Source: Bacillota bacterium (GTDB taxonomy: Bacteria > Bacillota > Clostridia > Peptostreptococcales > Anaerovoracaceae). Taken from it: a stretch of 64,000 bases of DNA. Below the pieces are notes generated by a model. The model searched no databases, was not told where the DNA came from, and saw nothing but the letters and a program-made list of their open reading frames with translations. The DNA is taken from contig JAFUCA010000001.1 in assembly GCA_017459895.1 (NCBI GenBank), positions 1-64,000 of the forward strand, read 5' to 3'. This document shows, piece after piece, positions 26,835 to 36,058 of this stretch. Numbering within the stretch: position 1 is the first letter of the stretch; the number at the start of each line of letters is the position of its first letter. The position numbers and the translations under genes were made by a program.

Positions 26835-28133
26835 ATGCTGTTATACGACAATCTCGGAATCAATGAAGCAGGACACCTGACCATCGGCGGACTGGACACT
26901 GTGTCCCTGACCGAAGAATACGGCAACCCGCTGTACGTGATGGATGAGGATCAGATCCGCCGCAACTGCCGGGTCTACACCGAGGCGATGGGAAGGTACC
27001 TGCCCGAGGGCTCCCGGCCGCTGTACGCCGGCAAGGCGCTTTGCTTCAAGGCGCTGTATCCCATCATCGAATCCGAAGGCTTCGGGGCGGACGTGGTTTC
27101 CCCCGGAGAGATCTTCACCGCGCTGGCGGGGGGATTCGATCCGGCGGGGCTTTACTACCACGGCACCGCCAAGACCGACTGGGACATCAACTACGCGATC
27201 GATAATAAAGTAGGCTGGTTCATCGTCGACAATTACAACGAGCTGGAAGCCCTGGACCGGATCGCCGGTGAGAAGGGCGTCATCCAGGATATCCTCCTGC
27301 GGATCACGGTGGGCATCGATCCCCACACCCAGGAGAAGATCAATACCGGCCGCATCGACTCTCAGTTCGGCGTCGCGGTGGACACCGGCCAGGCGGCGCA
27401 GTTTGTGGAGCGCTCCGTGCAGCTGCGGAACGTCCGGCTTCACGGATTCCACAGCCACATCGGATCGCAGATCTTTGAGAGCGAGCCCTTCATGGACCAG
27501 GTGGACAAGCTGCTGGACTTCGCTGTGAATATGCGGGAGCGGTTCGGGTTCACCGCGGAGGTCTTCAATCTGGGCGGCGGCTTCGGCGTGCAGTACACCG
27601 AGGCGGATCCGGCCATCAGCATCGAGGAGAACATCCGTCAGATCGGCGAACACCTTCGCAAAGGCTGCAGCGAGCACGATTTCCCGCTGCCCCGGATTCT
27701 GATGGAGCCGGGCAGAAGCATCGCCGCCAATGCCGGTATCACTCTGTACAAGACCACCGGCGTCAAGGAGATCGACGGGTATCTGAATTACGTGACCGTT
27801 GACGGCGGGATGACGGACAACATCCGGTTCGCCCTCTATAAGGCGGACTATACCATGACGAATGCCTCCCGGATGAACGAAGCTCAGGATTACCTGTGCA
27901 CGGTGGCGGGCCGCTGCTGCGAGAGCGGCGACCGCATCGCCGAGGACATTCATCTGCAGAAGCCGGAGCGGGGGGACATCATCGCGGTCCTGGGCACCGG
28001 CGCCTACAATTATTCCATGGCGTCCAATTACAACCGGGTGCCGAAGCCGGCCATGGCGATGGTCAGCGGCGGGACCTCCCGTCTGGTCATTCGCGCGCAG
28101 ACGTTCGAGGATATGATTGCATGTGAACTCTGA
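26835..28133 (+). CDS. lysA: Diaminopimelate decarboxylase
   Basis: 432 residues with an alanine-racemase-like TIM barrel (PLYAGKALCFKALY holds the PLP lysine, GFHSHIGSQ follows) and C-terminal catalytic motif GRCCESGD. It converts meso-diaminopimelate to lysine. It lies 20 nt after dapA, probably under the same riboswitch. Confidence 0.95.
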   Translation: MLLYDNLGINEAGHLTIGGLDTVSLTEEYGNPLYVMDEDQIRRNCRVYTEAMGRYLPEGSRPLYAGKALCFKALYPIIESEGFGADVVSPGEIFTALAGGFDPAGLYYHGTAKTDWDINYAIDNKVGWFIVDNYNELEALDRIAGEKGVIQDILLRITVGIDPHTQEKINTGRIDSQFGVAVDTGQAAQFVERSVQLRNVRLHGFHSHIGSQIFESEPFMDQVDKLLDFAVNMRERFGFTAEVFNLGGGFGVQYTEADPAISIEENIRQIGEHLRKGCSEHDFPLPRILMEPGRSIAANAGITLYKTTGVKEIDGYLNYVTVDGGMTDNIRFALYKADYTMTNASRMNEAQDYLCTVAGRCCESGDRIAEDIHLQKPERGDIIAVLGTGAYNYSMASNYNRVPKPAMAMVSGGTSRLVIRAQTFEDMIACEL

Positions 28134-28236
28134 TGCGGTGTAGAATAGAAACGGTTAAGGTTGGCCGGGACAGGACAGCCGGTTGAGGCTGCCCTGCATT
28201 CCCAGCCTTTGCATAGACGATTGGAGGTAAAGAGAG

Positions 28237-29214
28237 ATGAAAGTAGGAATCGTAGGGTATGGCAATCTTGGACGCGGCGTAGAAGCAGCGGTGCAGCAGG
28301 CCGGCGACATGGATCTGGTCGCGGTGTTCACCCGGCGTGATCCGGCGGCGGTGACCATCGAATCGGACGCGCAGGTGCTGCCCATGGAGAAGATGGATGA
28401 GATGACAGAGGACATCGACGTGATGATCCTTTGCGGCGGCAGCGCTACCGACCTGCCGGAGATGACACCGCAGATCGCAGCGAAGTTCAATGTGGTGGAC
28501 AGCTTTGACACCCACGCCAACATCCCGCAGCACCTGGCAGCGGTGGATGCTGCGGCGAAGGAAGCCGGCAACGTCGGCGTGATTTCGGTGGGCTGGGATC
28601 CGGGTCTGTTCTCCGTAGCGAGACTTTACGCGAACGCAGCACTGCCCAGCGGCAACGATTATACTTTCTGGGGCAGAGGCGTCAGCCAGGGACACTCGGA
28701 TGCGATCCGCCGCATTGACGGCGTGGCCGATGCGCGGCAGTACACGGTCCCGGTGGAGGAAGCGGTGAACCGGGTTCGCGCCGGTGAGAATCCGGAGCTG
28801 ACGACCCGGGAAAAGCACACGAGAGAATGCTTTGTCGTCGCAGAGGAAGGTGCGGATCTGGCAGCCATCGAGGAAGCCATCGTGACCATGCCCAACTATT
28901 TCGCGGATTACGATACGACGGTCACCTTCATCTCGCAGGAGGAGATGGACCGGGATCACGCGGGACTTCCCCACGGCGGCAGCGTGCTCCGCAGCGGCGT
29001 GACCGGAAACCAGGGCGAGTACAACAACACCGTGGAGTTCTCCCTGAATCTGGACTCCAATCCGTTCTTCACCGGAAGCGTTCTGACGGCCATCGCCAGA
29101 GCAGCTTACCGCCTGAACAAGGACGGCGAGACCGGCGGCAGGACCATCTTTGACATCCCGCCGTGCTACCTGTGCGAGACACCCAGAGAGGAACTGATCG
29201 CGCATCTGCTGTAA
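28237..29214 (+). CDS. ddh: meso-Diaminopimelate D-dehydrogenase
   Basis: 325 residues with an N-terminal NADPH fold (VGIVGYGNLGRGVE) and the family blocks VVDSFDTHANIP, ISVGWDPGLFSV and WGRGVSQGHSDAIR. It makes meso-diaminopimelate in one step from tetrahydrodipicolinate, so the strain uses the dehydrogenase variant of lysine synthesis. 103 nt separate it from lysA; that gap has a weak CAGCC/GGCTG hairpin and a 10-mer copy at 28203. Confidence 0.95.
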   Translation: MKVGIVGYGNLGRGVEAAVQQAGDMDLVAVFTRRDPAAVTIESDAQVLPMEKMDEMTEDIDVMILCGGSATDLPEMTPQIAAKFNVVDSFDTHANIPQHLAAVDAAAKEAGNVGVISVGWDPGLFSVARLYANAALPSGNDYTFWGRGVSQGHSDAIRRIDGVADARQYTVPVEEAVNRVRAGENPELTTREKHTRECFVVAEEGADLAAIEEAIVTMPNYFADYDTTVTFISQEEMDRDHAGLPHGGSVLRSGVTGNQGEYNNTVEFSLNLDSNPFFTGSVLTAIARAAYRLNKDGETGGRTIFDIPPCYLCETPREELIAHLL

Positions 29215-29222
29215 GAAAAATA

Positions 29223-29251
29223 TTGCAATTACAGCGGACCAGTGATATCAT
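29223..29251 (+). promoter_or_regulatory. Promoter of the thrS T-box transcript
   Basis: -35 TTGCAA (29223-29228), 17-nt spacer, -10 TATCAT (29246-29251). It begins 9 nt after ddh and would start transcription near 29258. Confidence 0.7.
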
Positions 29252-29257
29252 ACCCCA

Positions 29258-29490
29258 TGTAGACAAAACGATGACGGGAAGAGTAAGCCGCATCCCCTGC
29301 GTACAGAGAGAGACCGCTGCTGAGAGTGTCTCCGCAGGCGCGGGCCGAAGACCATCCCCGAGTGGCACCAATCCTGCCCGCCTGGCCGCGTTACAAGCCA
29401 AATGAAGTGCCGGTCCGGTGCTGACAGCAAATCGGCGGAGCCGAAGCTCCAGCCTTTGCGGGAACCGATCGGAAGTTGGGTGGAACCGCG
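29258..29490 (+). ncRNA. T-box leader of thrS
   Basis: A stem I base with GACGGGAAGAGTA, an AGAGAG segment, the GCTGAGAG apical motif and the highly conserved T-box sequence TGGGTGGAACCGCG (29477-29490) are all recognisable. ACC at 29351-29353, just after GAAG, is a candidate threonine specifier; I could not fold it to confirm. Uncharged tRNA-Thr would favour readthrough into thrS. A 10-mer copy lies at 29450. Confidence 0.93.
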
Positions 29491-29502
29491 TAATGAATTT
29501 GC

Positions 29503-29537
29503 GTCCCTTCGTGCATATGCATGAAGGGACTTATTTT
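29503..29537 (+). terminator. T-box terminator upstream of thrS
   Basis: A stem GTCCCTTC / GAAGGGAC with an inner GTGCATATGCAT loop is followed by TTATTTTT. It ends about 16 nt before the thrS ATG. Confidence 0.92.
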
Positions 29538-29552
29538 TATGGAGGAGACGAA

Positions 29553-31595
29553 ATGATCATTACATTAAAAGACGGAAGCACGAAAGAATACGACCAGGCC
29601 ATGTCGGTCTACGACATCGCCCGGGACATCAGCGACGGCCTGGCACGGGCGGCCTGTCTGGGCGAGGTGAACGGGCAGACGGTGGATCTGCGGACCATCG
29701 TGGACGAAGACGCTGCAGTCAACATCCTGACCTTTGATGATGACGAGGGCAAGAAGGCCTACCGCCACACCTGCTCCCACGTTCTGGCGGAAGCGGTGAA
29801 GAACCTGTATCCGGATGCCAAGCTGGCCATTGGACCGTCCATCGACAACGGATTTTACTATGATTTCGATATGCCGCCCCTCAGCCGGGAGGACCTGGAC
29901 GCCATCGAAAAGGAAATGAAAAAGGTCATCAAGAAGGGTGACCGGCTGGAGCGCTTCACCATGAGCCGGGAGGAGGCCATCGCCTTCTACAAAGAAAAGG
30001 ACGAGCCCTACAAGGTGGAGCTGATCGAGGACCTGCCGGAGGGAGAGGAGATATCCTTCTATAAGCAGGGAGACTTCACGGAGCTCTGCGCGGGACCCCA
30101 TCTGATGAGCACCCGGCCCATCAAGGCCTTCAAGCTGACGTCCTCCTCCGGTGCCTACTGGAGAGGCGATGAGCACAACAAGATGCTGACCAGAATTTAC
30201 GGTACGGCCTACACGAAGAAGGACGAGCTGGCTGAGTATCTGGAGTACCTGGCGGACATCCGCAACCGGGATCACAACAAGCTGGGCCGGGAGATGGATC
30301 TGTTCACCACGGTGGACGTCATCGGCCAGGGCCTGCCCCTGTTCATGCCCAAGGGCACGAAGATCATCCAGAAGATGCAGCGCTGGATCGAGGATCTGGA
30401 GGAGTACGAGTGGGGCTACGTGCGGACGAGAACGCCGCTAATGGCGAAGTCTACGCTCTACAAGATCTCCGACCACTGGTACCACTACAAGGACGGCATG
30501 TTCCTGCTGGGCTACGACGACATCGACGAAGTCATGGCGGCGGAGGACCGTTCCGCGGAGGTGCGGGGCGTGCAGGATCTGAATCTGATCGAGCACGACG
30601 CCGATGCGGATGTTTTCGCGCTGCGGCCCATGACCTGCCCGTTCCAGTACTACGTTTACAAAGCTCGCCAGCACAGCTACCGCGATCTGCCCTACCGGAT
30701 GGGCGAGACTTCGACCCTGTTCCGCAACGAGCAGGCCGGCGAGATGCACGGGCTGACCCGTGTCCGTCAGTTCACCATTTCCGAGGGACACCTGGTCTGC
30801 ACTCCGGAGCAGATCGATGAGGAGTTCAAGAACTGCGTACGGCTGGCGAAATTCTGCCTGACCACCCTGGGTCTGGAGGACGCCGTGACCTACCGCCTCT
30901 CCAAGTGGGATCCCAACAACGCGGATCACTACCTGGGTACGGCGGAGGACTGGGATACGGTTCAGGATATGATGCGCAAGATCCTGGACGAGATCGGTCT
31001 GGACTACAAGGAAGCCGAGGGTGAAGCGGCCTTCTACGGTCCGAAGCTGGACATCCAGGCGAAGAACGTCTACGGCAAGGAAGACACCATGATCACCATT
31101 CAGCTGGATACCTTCCTGGCGGAGCGCTACGACATGTACTTCATCGACAAGGACGGCCAGAAGAAGCGTCCGTACATCATTCACCGGACCTCCATCGGCT
31201 GCTACGAGCGGACCCTGGCATGGATGCTGGAGAAGCACGCCGGCAAGCTCCCCACGTGGCTGTGTCCCGAGCAGGTCCGTGTCCTTCCGGTTTCCGAGAA
31301 GTTCTCCGATTATGCAAAGGCTGTCTTTGCTGAGCTTCGCCGCAATGGGGTGGATGTCACTGTGGATGACAGCTCCGAGCGGATCGGCTACAAGATCCGC
31401 TCGGCTCAGATGGAAAAGATCCCCTACATGCTGGTGGTGGGCGGCAAGGAAGCCGAAGACGGAACGGTCTCTGTCCGCTCCCGCTTCGCCGGCGATGAGG
31501 GCGTGAAGCCTTTGAATGAGTTCGTGCAGGCGGTCTGCGAGGAGATCCGCACCAAGGAATTCCGTAAGGAAGAGCCGAAGGAGGAGAAGAAATAA
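29553..31595 (+). CDS. thrS: Threonyl-tRNA synthetase
   Basis: 680 residues from the ATG at 29553 (RBS GGAGGAG), chosen because an upstream in-frame start would lie inside the T-box. Modules in order: TGS domain, editing domain (HTCSHVLAEAVK), class II catalytic core (motif 2 region FRNEQAGEMHGLTRVRQF, motif 3 HRTSIGCYERTLAWMLE) and anticodon-binding domain. Confidence 0.96.
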   Translation: MIITLKDGSTKEYDQAMSVYDIARDISDGLARAACLGEVNGQTVDLRTIVDEDAAVNILTFDDDEGKKAYRHTCSHVLAEAVKNLYPDAKLAIGPSIDNGFYYDFDMPPLSREDLDAIEKEMKKVIKKGDRLERFTMSREEAIAFYKEKDEPYKVELIEDLPEGEEISFYKQGDFTELCAGPHLMSTRPIKAFKLTSSSGAYWRGDEHNKMLTRIYGTAYTKKDELAEYLEYLADIRNRDHNKLGREMDLFTTVDVIGQGLPLFMPKGTKIIQKMQRWIEDLEEYEWGYVRTRTPLMAKSTLYKISDHWYHYKDGMFLLGYDDIDEVMAAEDRSAEVRGVQDLNLIEHDADADVFALRPMTCPFQYYVYKARQHSYRDLPYRMGETSTLFRNEQAGEMHGLTRVRQFTISEGHLVCTPEQIDEEFKNCVRLAKFCLTTLGLEDAVTYRLSKWDPNNADHYLGTAEDWDTVQDMMRKILDEIGLDYKEAEGEAAFYGPKLDIQAKNVYGKEDTMITIQLDTFLAERYDMYFIDKDGQKKRPYIIHRTSIGCYERTLAWMLEKHAGKLPTWLCPEQVRVLPVSEKFSDYAKAVFAELRRNGVDVTVDDSSERIGYKIRSAQMEKIPYMLVVGGKEAEDGTVSVRSRFAGDEGVKPLNEFVQAVCEEIRTKEFRKEEPKEEKK

Positions 31596-31622
31596 AAGGG
31601 AAGCAACTGCGAGATGAGAGAC

Positions 31623-31656
31623 CGGGCAGAGCGTACGCTCTGCCCGTGATCATATC
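31623..31656 (+). terminator. Probable terminator after thrS
   Basis: A perfect 12-bp self-complementary stretch at 31623-31646 (CGGGCAGAGCGT and its complement) is followed by TGATCATATCTTT. The T run is interrupted, so termination strength is uncertain. Confidence 0.7.
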
Positions 31657-31727
31657 TTTGCGCTGCACTCGACGAGTACATGCCTTTAGCGGAACCGGGC
31701 ACTGTCATGCGCCCTGCATAGTCCGTT

Positions 31728-31968
31728 CATACTGAAAAAGTGATGCGGTTATGAACCGATATTCAGTACAATCTGGGAAGATGTCGGATTTCATTGCGCG
31801 ATACTGTAATAATGACCATATGAGAGAGGTTTGATCAGTGGAATGGTCAGAATCCACTGATCAGAACGAGACATAGGGGATCAGATTACAGTAATACGCT
31901 GATTTGCCCCCTCAAGATCAAGGCGGATACTGATCAGAAGCCCTGGTGGATGCGAAAACTACAGTAGC
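31728..31968. repeat. Inverted-repeat array, TACTG/CAGTA family (four units)
   Basis: The ~420-nt gap between thrS and the nitrilase gene holds four inverted pairs: TACTGAA 31730 / TTCAGTA 31762; TACTG 31802 / CAGTG 31836; CACTGAT 31855 / ATTACAGTA 31885; TACTG 31928 / CAGTA 31962. Arm offsets are 30-34 nt. A nested palindrome links the middle units (TACTGTAAT 31802 with ATTACAGTA 31885, enclosing TGATCAGTGGA 31832 with its complement at 31853). No reading frame is seen. Confidence 0.75.
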
Positions 31969-32018
31969 CGGGAGTTCGGTAAAGCGGTGGATACTGTTTG
32001 AAACCATGGAGGAGAACA

Positions 32019-32942
32019 ATGAGAGACCTGAAGGATAGATGCCGGCTGGCGCTGGTCCAGGCGGAACCGGTGATGTTTGATAAGGATGCCTGCCTGCGGA
32101 AGGCGTTGGAGCTGATCCGGGAAGCAGCCGGCGCGGATCTGATCGTATTTCCGGAGCTGTTCATCCCGGGATATCCCATCGGGATGAACTTCGGCTTCAG
32201 CATGGGCAAGCGGACAGAGCCGGGGCGTACCGACTGGAAACGGTATTATGATGCATCGCTCCTGGCGGACGGACCGGAACTGAAAGCATTGGCACAGGCG
32301 GCGCAGGAAGTGAAGGCCTATATCAGCATAGGATTCTCAGAGAGGGATGCATCGACCGGCACCTTGTATAACAGCAATGCGATCCTTTCGCCGCAGGGAG
32401 AGATCAGCATCCACCGCAAACTGAAGCCCACCGGCAGTGAGCGCATGGTCTGGGGCGATGCGAACCGGGATTACTTCCCGGTGATGGAAACGCCCTGGGG
32501 ACCGATGGGAAACCTGATCTGCTGGGAAAGCTATATGCCGCTGGCGCGGGTCGCCCTCTACCAGAAGGGGATTACGATCTATATATCGCCTAATACCAAT
32601 GATAACCCGGAGTGGCAGGCGACCATTCAGCATATTGCCATCGAAGGAAAGTGCTTTTTCATCAACAGTGATATGATCGTCCACCGCGGCTCCTATCCCG
32701 CGGACCTGGCCAATCCGGAAGATCTGCGGGATCTGCCGGCGGATCCGGATGCGCTGCTGTGCCGCGGCGGCAGCTGTGTCATCGATCCCTACGGACACTA
32801 TGTGACCGAACCGGTCTGGGATAAGGAAACAATCATCTACGCAGACCTTGATATGCAGCTCGCGGTATCCTGCCGGATGGAACACGATGCCGTCGGACAC
32901 TACAGCCGGCCGGATGTACTGGAATTGCTTGTACATGAGTAA
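32019..32942 (+). CDS. Nitrilase-superfamily carbon-nitrogen hydrolase
   Basis: 307 residues from the ATG at 32019 with RBS GGAGG; the earlier in-frame TTG at 31998 has none. The catalytic triad is visible: Glu in IVFPELFIPGYP, Lys in HRKLKPTGSER and Cys in NLICWESYMPLAR. The CWE context is that of true nitrilases, but the physiological substrate is unknown. It is monocistronic, behind an inverted-repeat array. Confidence 0.88.
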   Translation: MRDLKDRCRLALVQAEPVMFDKDACLRKALELIREAAGADLIVFPELFIPGYPIGMNFGFSMGKRTEPGRTDWKRYYDASLLADGPELKALAQAAQEVKAYISIGFSERDASTGTLYNSNAILSPQGEISIHRKLKPTGSERMVWGDANRDYFPVMETPWGPMGNLICWESYMPLARVALYQKGITIYISPNTNDNPEWQATIQHIAIEGKCFFINSDMIVHRGSYPADLANPEDLRDLPADPDALLCRGGSCVIDPYGHYVTEPVWDKETIIYADLDMQLAVSCRMEHDAVGHYSRPDVLELLVHE

Positions 32943-32978
32943 ACGGAGCGCGCTTGGGAGTAAAAAAGGCCCGGCGTC

Positions 32979-33770
32979 TTAAAAACTCTCCGCAGAGTAA
33001 TACGTGGATCCGTCGATCTGGATTCCGTACAGGTCCTGAGCCACGGAATCCCGGAGAATGACCGCCACCGACAGGTCTTCCAGGCCGGCGTCCAACAGGC
33101 TGTCGTAAATGGTGCTGTAGGCGTCTTCCCAGTAAGAAAGAACTTCGCCGGAATCCTCCGTGTCCGGGTCAAACGCGGCGCGGATGATCACCCGGTTTTC
33201 CTGGCTTGTGATCTCCCAGCTTCCGGGAACATCCGCAAGCAGATCCGGAGAGGTCTCAAGCCACTGCTGCAGGGCGTCCGTATCCACATCATCTTCGTCG
33301 GGAGCGTAGGTGTAATCCTGAATGAATTCCAGGACATCCGCATCGCCGGAGGTTTCATCGATTCCGTAGTCACTGGCAGCGGACCAATCGGCATCGGAAT
33401 CCCAGTCATCGTCGCTGCTGATCACAAGAGCAGGCAGGAGAAAGCTCAGGAAGATCAAAGCCCCCAGCAGAAGGAACACAGATGATCCGCGAAGGGTTTT
33501 CGGATTGCGGCCTTCCCGAAGGGGTGCCGGATCCGCCGCGGCTACCGGACCCGCGGATTTTGCAACAGCATCAGGGCCCGCGGATTTCGCCGCGGCGCGC
33601 TTACCGGATCGTCTGTCAGCGCGCTTGCCGGTCCGTCTGCCGGCCGGCTTCACGGCATCCCGCAGGCTGCGCCGGCTGTCTGCACTGCGGCCGCCTGAAG
33701 CTGTATCATAACCGCCGGCGGCTTTTCTCGCTGCCAGTTCCTGCTGCATGCTGGTGTATTGTTTTTTCAT
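32979..33770 (-). CDS. Hypothetical single-pass membrane protein
   Basis: 263 residues. A basic, Ala/Arg/Lys-rich cytoplasmic N-terminus (~90 residues) is followed by one membrane helix (SVFLLLGALIFLSFLLPALVI) and an acidic extracellular domain (SSDDDWDSDADW, later TYAPDEDDVD). No enzymatic motif is recognised. It is convergent with the nitrilase gene and divergent from cysE. The N-terminal composition may contribute to nucleic-acid or envelope contacts, but no function can be assigned. Confidence 0.7.
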   Translation of the reverse strand: MKKQYTSMQQELAARKAAGGYDTASGGRSADSRRSLRDAVKPAGRRTGKRADRRSGKRAAAKSAGPDAVAKSAGPVAAADPAPLREGRNPKTLRGSSVFLLLGALIFLSFLLPALVISSDDDWDSDADWSAASDYGIDETSGDADVLEFIQDYTYAPDEDDVDTDALQQWLETSPDLLADVPGSWEITSQENRVIIRAAFDPDTEDSGEVLSYWEDAYSTIYDSLLDAGLEDLSVAVILRDSVAQDLYGIQIDGSTYYSAESF

Positions 33771-33961
33771 GATTGCCTGCCTTTCTGAGCCCGTTCGCCT
33801 GCCTATATGATATCACAGAAACGGACGCGCCAGCCTTTGCATAGAAAAAATTTCGGGAAATCGGCCGCTGCTTCACCCTTTGACGCTGTTCTGTGCTAAA
33901 ATGGACGTGTTCGGTGCAGTTAGCGCCGGGCAGAGTTTGAGGACTAAGGAAGGGATATATA

Positions 33962-34936
33962 ATGGTAATGGACGAGAAAAAACTGAGAAGCGAGGTCGAT
34001 GAGATCGTAGAGCTGGTGCTGCAGGATTATGACCAAGGCAGAGACATCGATAATATGGACGTGTTCAACCTGCCGGATCGGGATGAGGTCATCGCCATCG
34101 TGGTGAAGCTGCTGCAGGTGCTGTTCCCCGGATACTACCGGGACAAGGGCTATAAGTTTTATAATATGTACAGCAAGCTGAACCTGCAGCTGGAGGACAT
34201 CATGTACTATTTGTCCCGACAGATCGCGCTGGCGCTGGCTTTTGACGGCAAGTACGGAACGCTGAAGGAGGCCGATCTGGATGAGGAGGCGCAGAAGATC
34301 GCCATCGAGTTTTTCCGCCGCATCCCGGCTATCCGCGCGAAGATCAATACGGATATTCAGGCAACCTACGACGGTGACCCGGCGGCGTTCAATAAGGAAG
34401 AGATCGTGCTCAGCTACCCGGGACTGCTGGCCAGCACCATCTACCGGGTGGCCCACGAGCTGCACCTGCTGGGCGTGCGGATCCTGCCCCGGATGATGTC
34501 CGAATATGCCCACAGCATCACCGGCATTGACATCCACCCCGCGGCCCGCATCGGCGAGTACTTCTTCATGGACCACGGCACCGGCATCGTGATCGGATCC
34601 ACCTCCATCATCGGGGAGCACGTGAAGCTTTATCAGGGCGTCACCATCGGCGCGCTGTCCACCCGGGGCGGACATGCCCTGCACGGGACACGGCGGCACC
34701 CGACCCTGGAGGATAACGTCACCATCTACTCCGGTGCCTCCATTCTGGGCGGGGAGACCGTCATCGGCGAGGGTTCCATCATCGGCGGCAACGCATTCAT
34801 CACGGCATCTGTTCCGCCGGGGGCCCGGGTCAGCGTTGCCAACCTGGACATGAACATCGAGGGAAGCGCGGCCTGCGAGGTTTGCGACAAGAAGGAGAAC
34901 ACCGGCCAGAGCGACGTGTGGTGCTATACGATCTAA
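33962..34936 (+). CDS. cysE: Serine O-acetyltransferase (EpsC-type)
   Basis: 324 residues. A long helical N-terminal domain precedes a left-handed beta-helix of hexapeptide repeats (GIDIHPAARIGEYFFMDHGTGIVIG, then IIGEHVKLYQGVTIGAL). It makes O-acetylserine for cysteine synthesis, complementing the sulfur operon. AAGGAAGGG lies 7-8 nt before the first of two adjacent ATGs (33962). A 10-mer copy (33831) lies in its upstream region. Confidence 0.93.
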   Translation: MVMDEKKLRSEVDEIVELVLQDYDQGRDIDNMDVFNLPDRDEVIAIVVKLLQVLFPGYYRDKGYKFYNMYSKLNLQLEDIMYYLSRQIALALAFDGKYGTLKEADLDEEAQKIAIEFFRRIPAIRAKINTDIQATYDGDPAAFNKEEIVLSYPGLLASTIYRVAHELHLLGVRILPRMMSEYAHSITGIDIHPAARIGEYFFMDHGTGIVIGSTSIIGEHVKLYQGVTIGALSTRGGHALHGTRRHPTLEDNVTIYSGASILGGETVIGEGSIIGGNAFITASVPPGARVSVANLDMNIEGSAACEVCDKKENTGQSDVWCYTI

Positions 34937-34953
34937 GCCAAACGGGATTTAAC

Positions 34954-34982
34954 AGCCTTTGCATTCGCGAAGGCTTTTTTTA
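34954..34982. terminator. Terminator containing the overrepresented 10-mer
   Basis: The stem AGCCTTTGC (34954-34962) / GCGAAGGCT (34967-34975), one G-T pair, has loop ATTC and is followed by seven T. The left arm is part of the CAGCCTTTGC element at 34953-34962. It separates cysE from the convergent transporter gene. Confidence 0.88.
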
Positions 34983-35948
34983 ATGGCGCAGGTTCGGCAG
35001 GACGATTCCGCCCAGGATCAGCGCGGCGCCGGCGATGCCGGCAAGGCCCAGGTTTTCTCCCAGGAGCAGCCACCCCAGGACGGCGGTGGTCAGCGGGTTG
35101 AGGGCGCAGATGATGCCGGTTGTCTCGGAGGACAGGGGTTTCTGAGCAACCGGCTGCATGGTGAATCCAAAGGCTGTGCAGAGCACGGCGAGGGCAACCA
35201 GCGACAGCCACTGCCCGCCGGTCTGGGGCAGGTGAGGCGTTTCGAAGATAAAGGAAGTGATCAGACCCATAGCGCCCATGAAGCCGACGTAGAGAATGCC
35301 GAGGCTCATGGGTTCGTATTTTTTGGAAAGGCGGTCGGTGATGATGATGGCAGCCGCGTACATCAGGGCGGCGACCATGCAGAGGATCTCTCCAAGGCCG
35401 ATCCCGGCAAGAGCTCCGGCTCCGGTGGTTCCGCCTGCCGCTGCAGTTCCGGCTGCGTCCGCTACTGCGTCTGCCGCCGCGGCGTCCGTATCCCCGCTGC
35501 GCAGCACGATCAGCCCGATGCCGATGAAGGTGATGAGAGTACTTGCGGCGATGACCGGCCTGGGAAGCCGGCGCAGCAGGAATGCTTCGAGGACGGGCAC
35601 GATGACGATGGCGCTGTTTTCCAGAAAAGAGCAGGTGGAGGCAGTGGTGTACTGCAGGCCGATCAGCTCCGCCGCCATGCAGACGAAGTAGGTTCCGCCC
35701 AGCAGCAGCGCTGCGCCCAGGATGCCCGGGTCCCGGCGGATGCTCATGCAGACCTTGCCAAAGAAAAGCACGAACAGGATCAGGAAGGCCAGCAGGAACC
35801 GAAGCCCCAGCAGGCACAGCGGCTCCATACTGCCCAGCAGCTGCTTGGACATCAGAAACGACGAGCCCCGGGCGATGGTCAGAGCTGCCATCAGCAGGCA
35901 CCCGGCCTGAGCCGACAGATGAAATTGATTCTCACGGATGTGCAGCAT
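34980..35948 (-). CDS. EamA/DMT-family transporter
   Basis: 322 residues with about ten hydrophobic helices arranged as two EamA halves. A polar Ala/Gly/Thr-rich loop (DNA about 35400-35500) joins the halves. Substrate is unknown; many members export amino acids or metabolites. It is divergently transcribed from a LysR gene 110 nt away, which probably regulates it. Confidence 0.9.
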   Translation of the reverse strand: MLHIRENQFHLSAQAGCLLMAALTIARGSSFLMSKQLLGSMEPLCLLGLRFLLAFLILFVLFFGKVCMSIRRDPGILGAALLLGGTYFVCMAAELIGLQYTTASTCSFLENSAIVIVPVLEAFLLRRLPRPVIAASTLITFIGIGLIVLRSGDTDAAAADAVADAAGTAAAGGTTGAGALAGIGLGEILCMVAALMYAAAIIITDRLSKKYEPMSLGILYVGFMGAMGLITSFIFETPHLPQTGGQWLSLVALAVLCTAFGFTMQPVAQKPLSSETTGIICALNPLTTAVLGWLLLGENLGLAGIAGAALILGGIVLPNLRH

Positions 35949-35969
35949 CGCGCTCCTCCTTTGGTGTTC

Positions 35970-36035
35970 TTGACAACATTATATGCTTTCGTTAATATTG
36001 AGTAAAACGAAAGTAAATCAATAATATATTGACGA
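35970..36035. promoter_or_regulatory. Divergent promoters and LysR operator
   Basis: The dyad CTTTCGTT (35986-35993) N12 AACGAAAG (36006-36013) lies between the genes. On the minus strand a TATAAT with a TTTACT -35 (17-nt spacer) serves the transporter. On the plus strand TTGAGT with ATAATA serves the LysR gene. Both promoters overlap the dyad, so the regulator can control both directions. Confidence 0.7.
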
Positions 36036-36058
36036 AAACGCAATAAAGGAGGAAGGCT

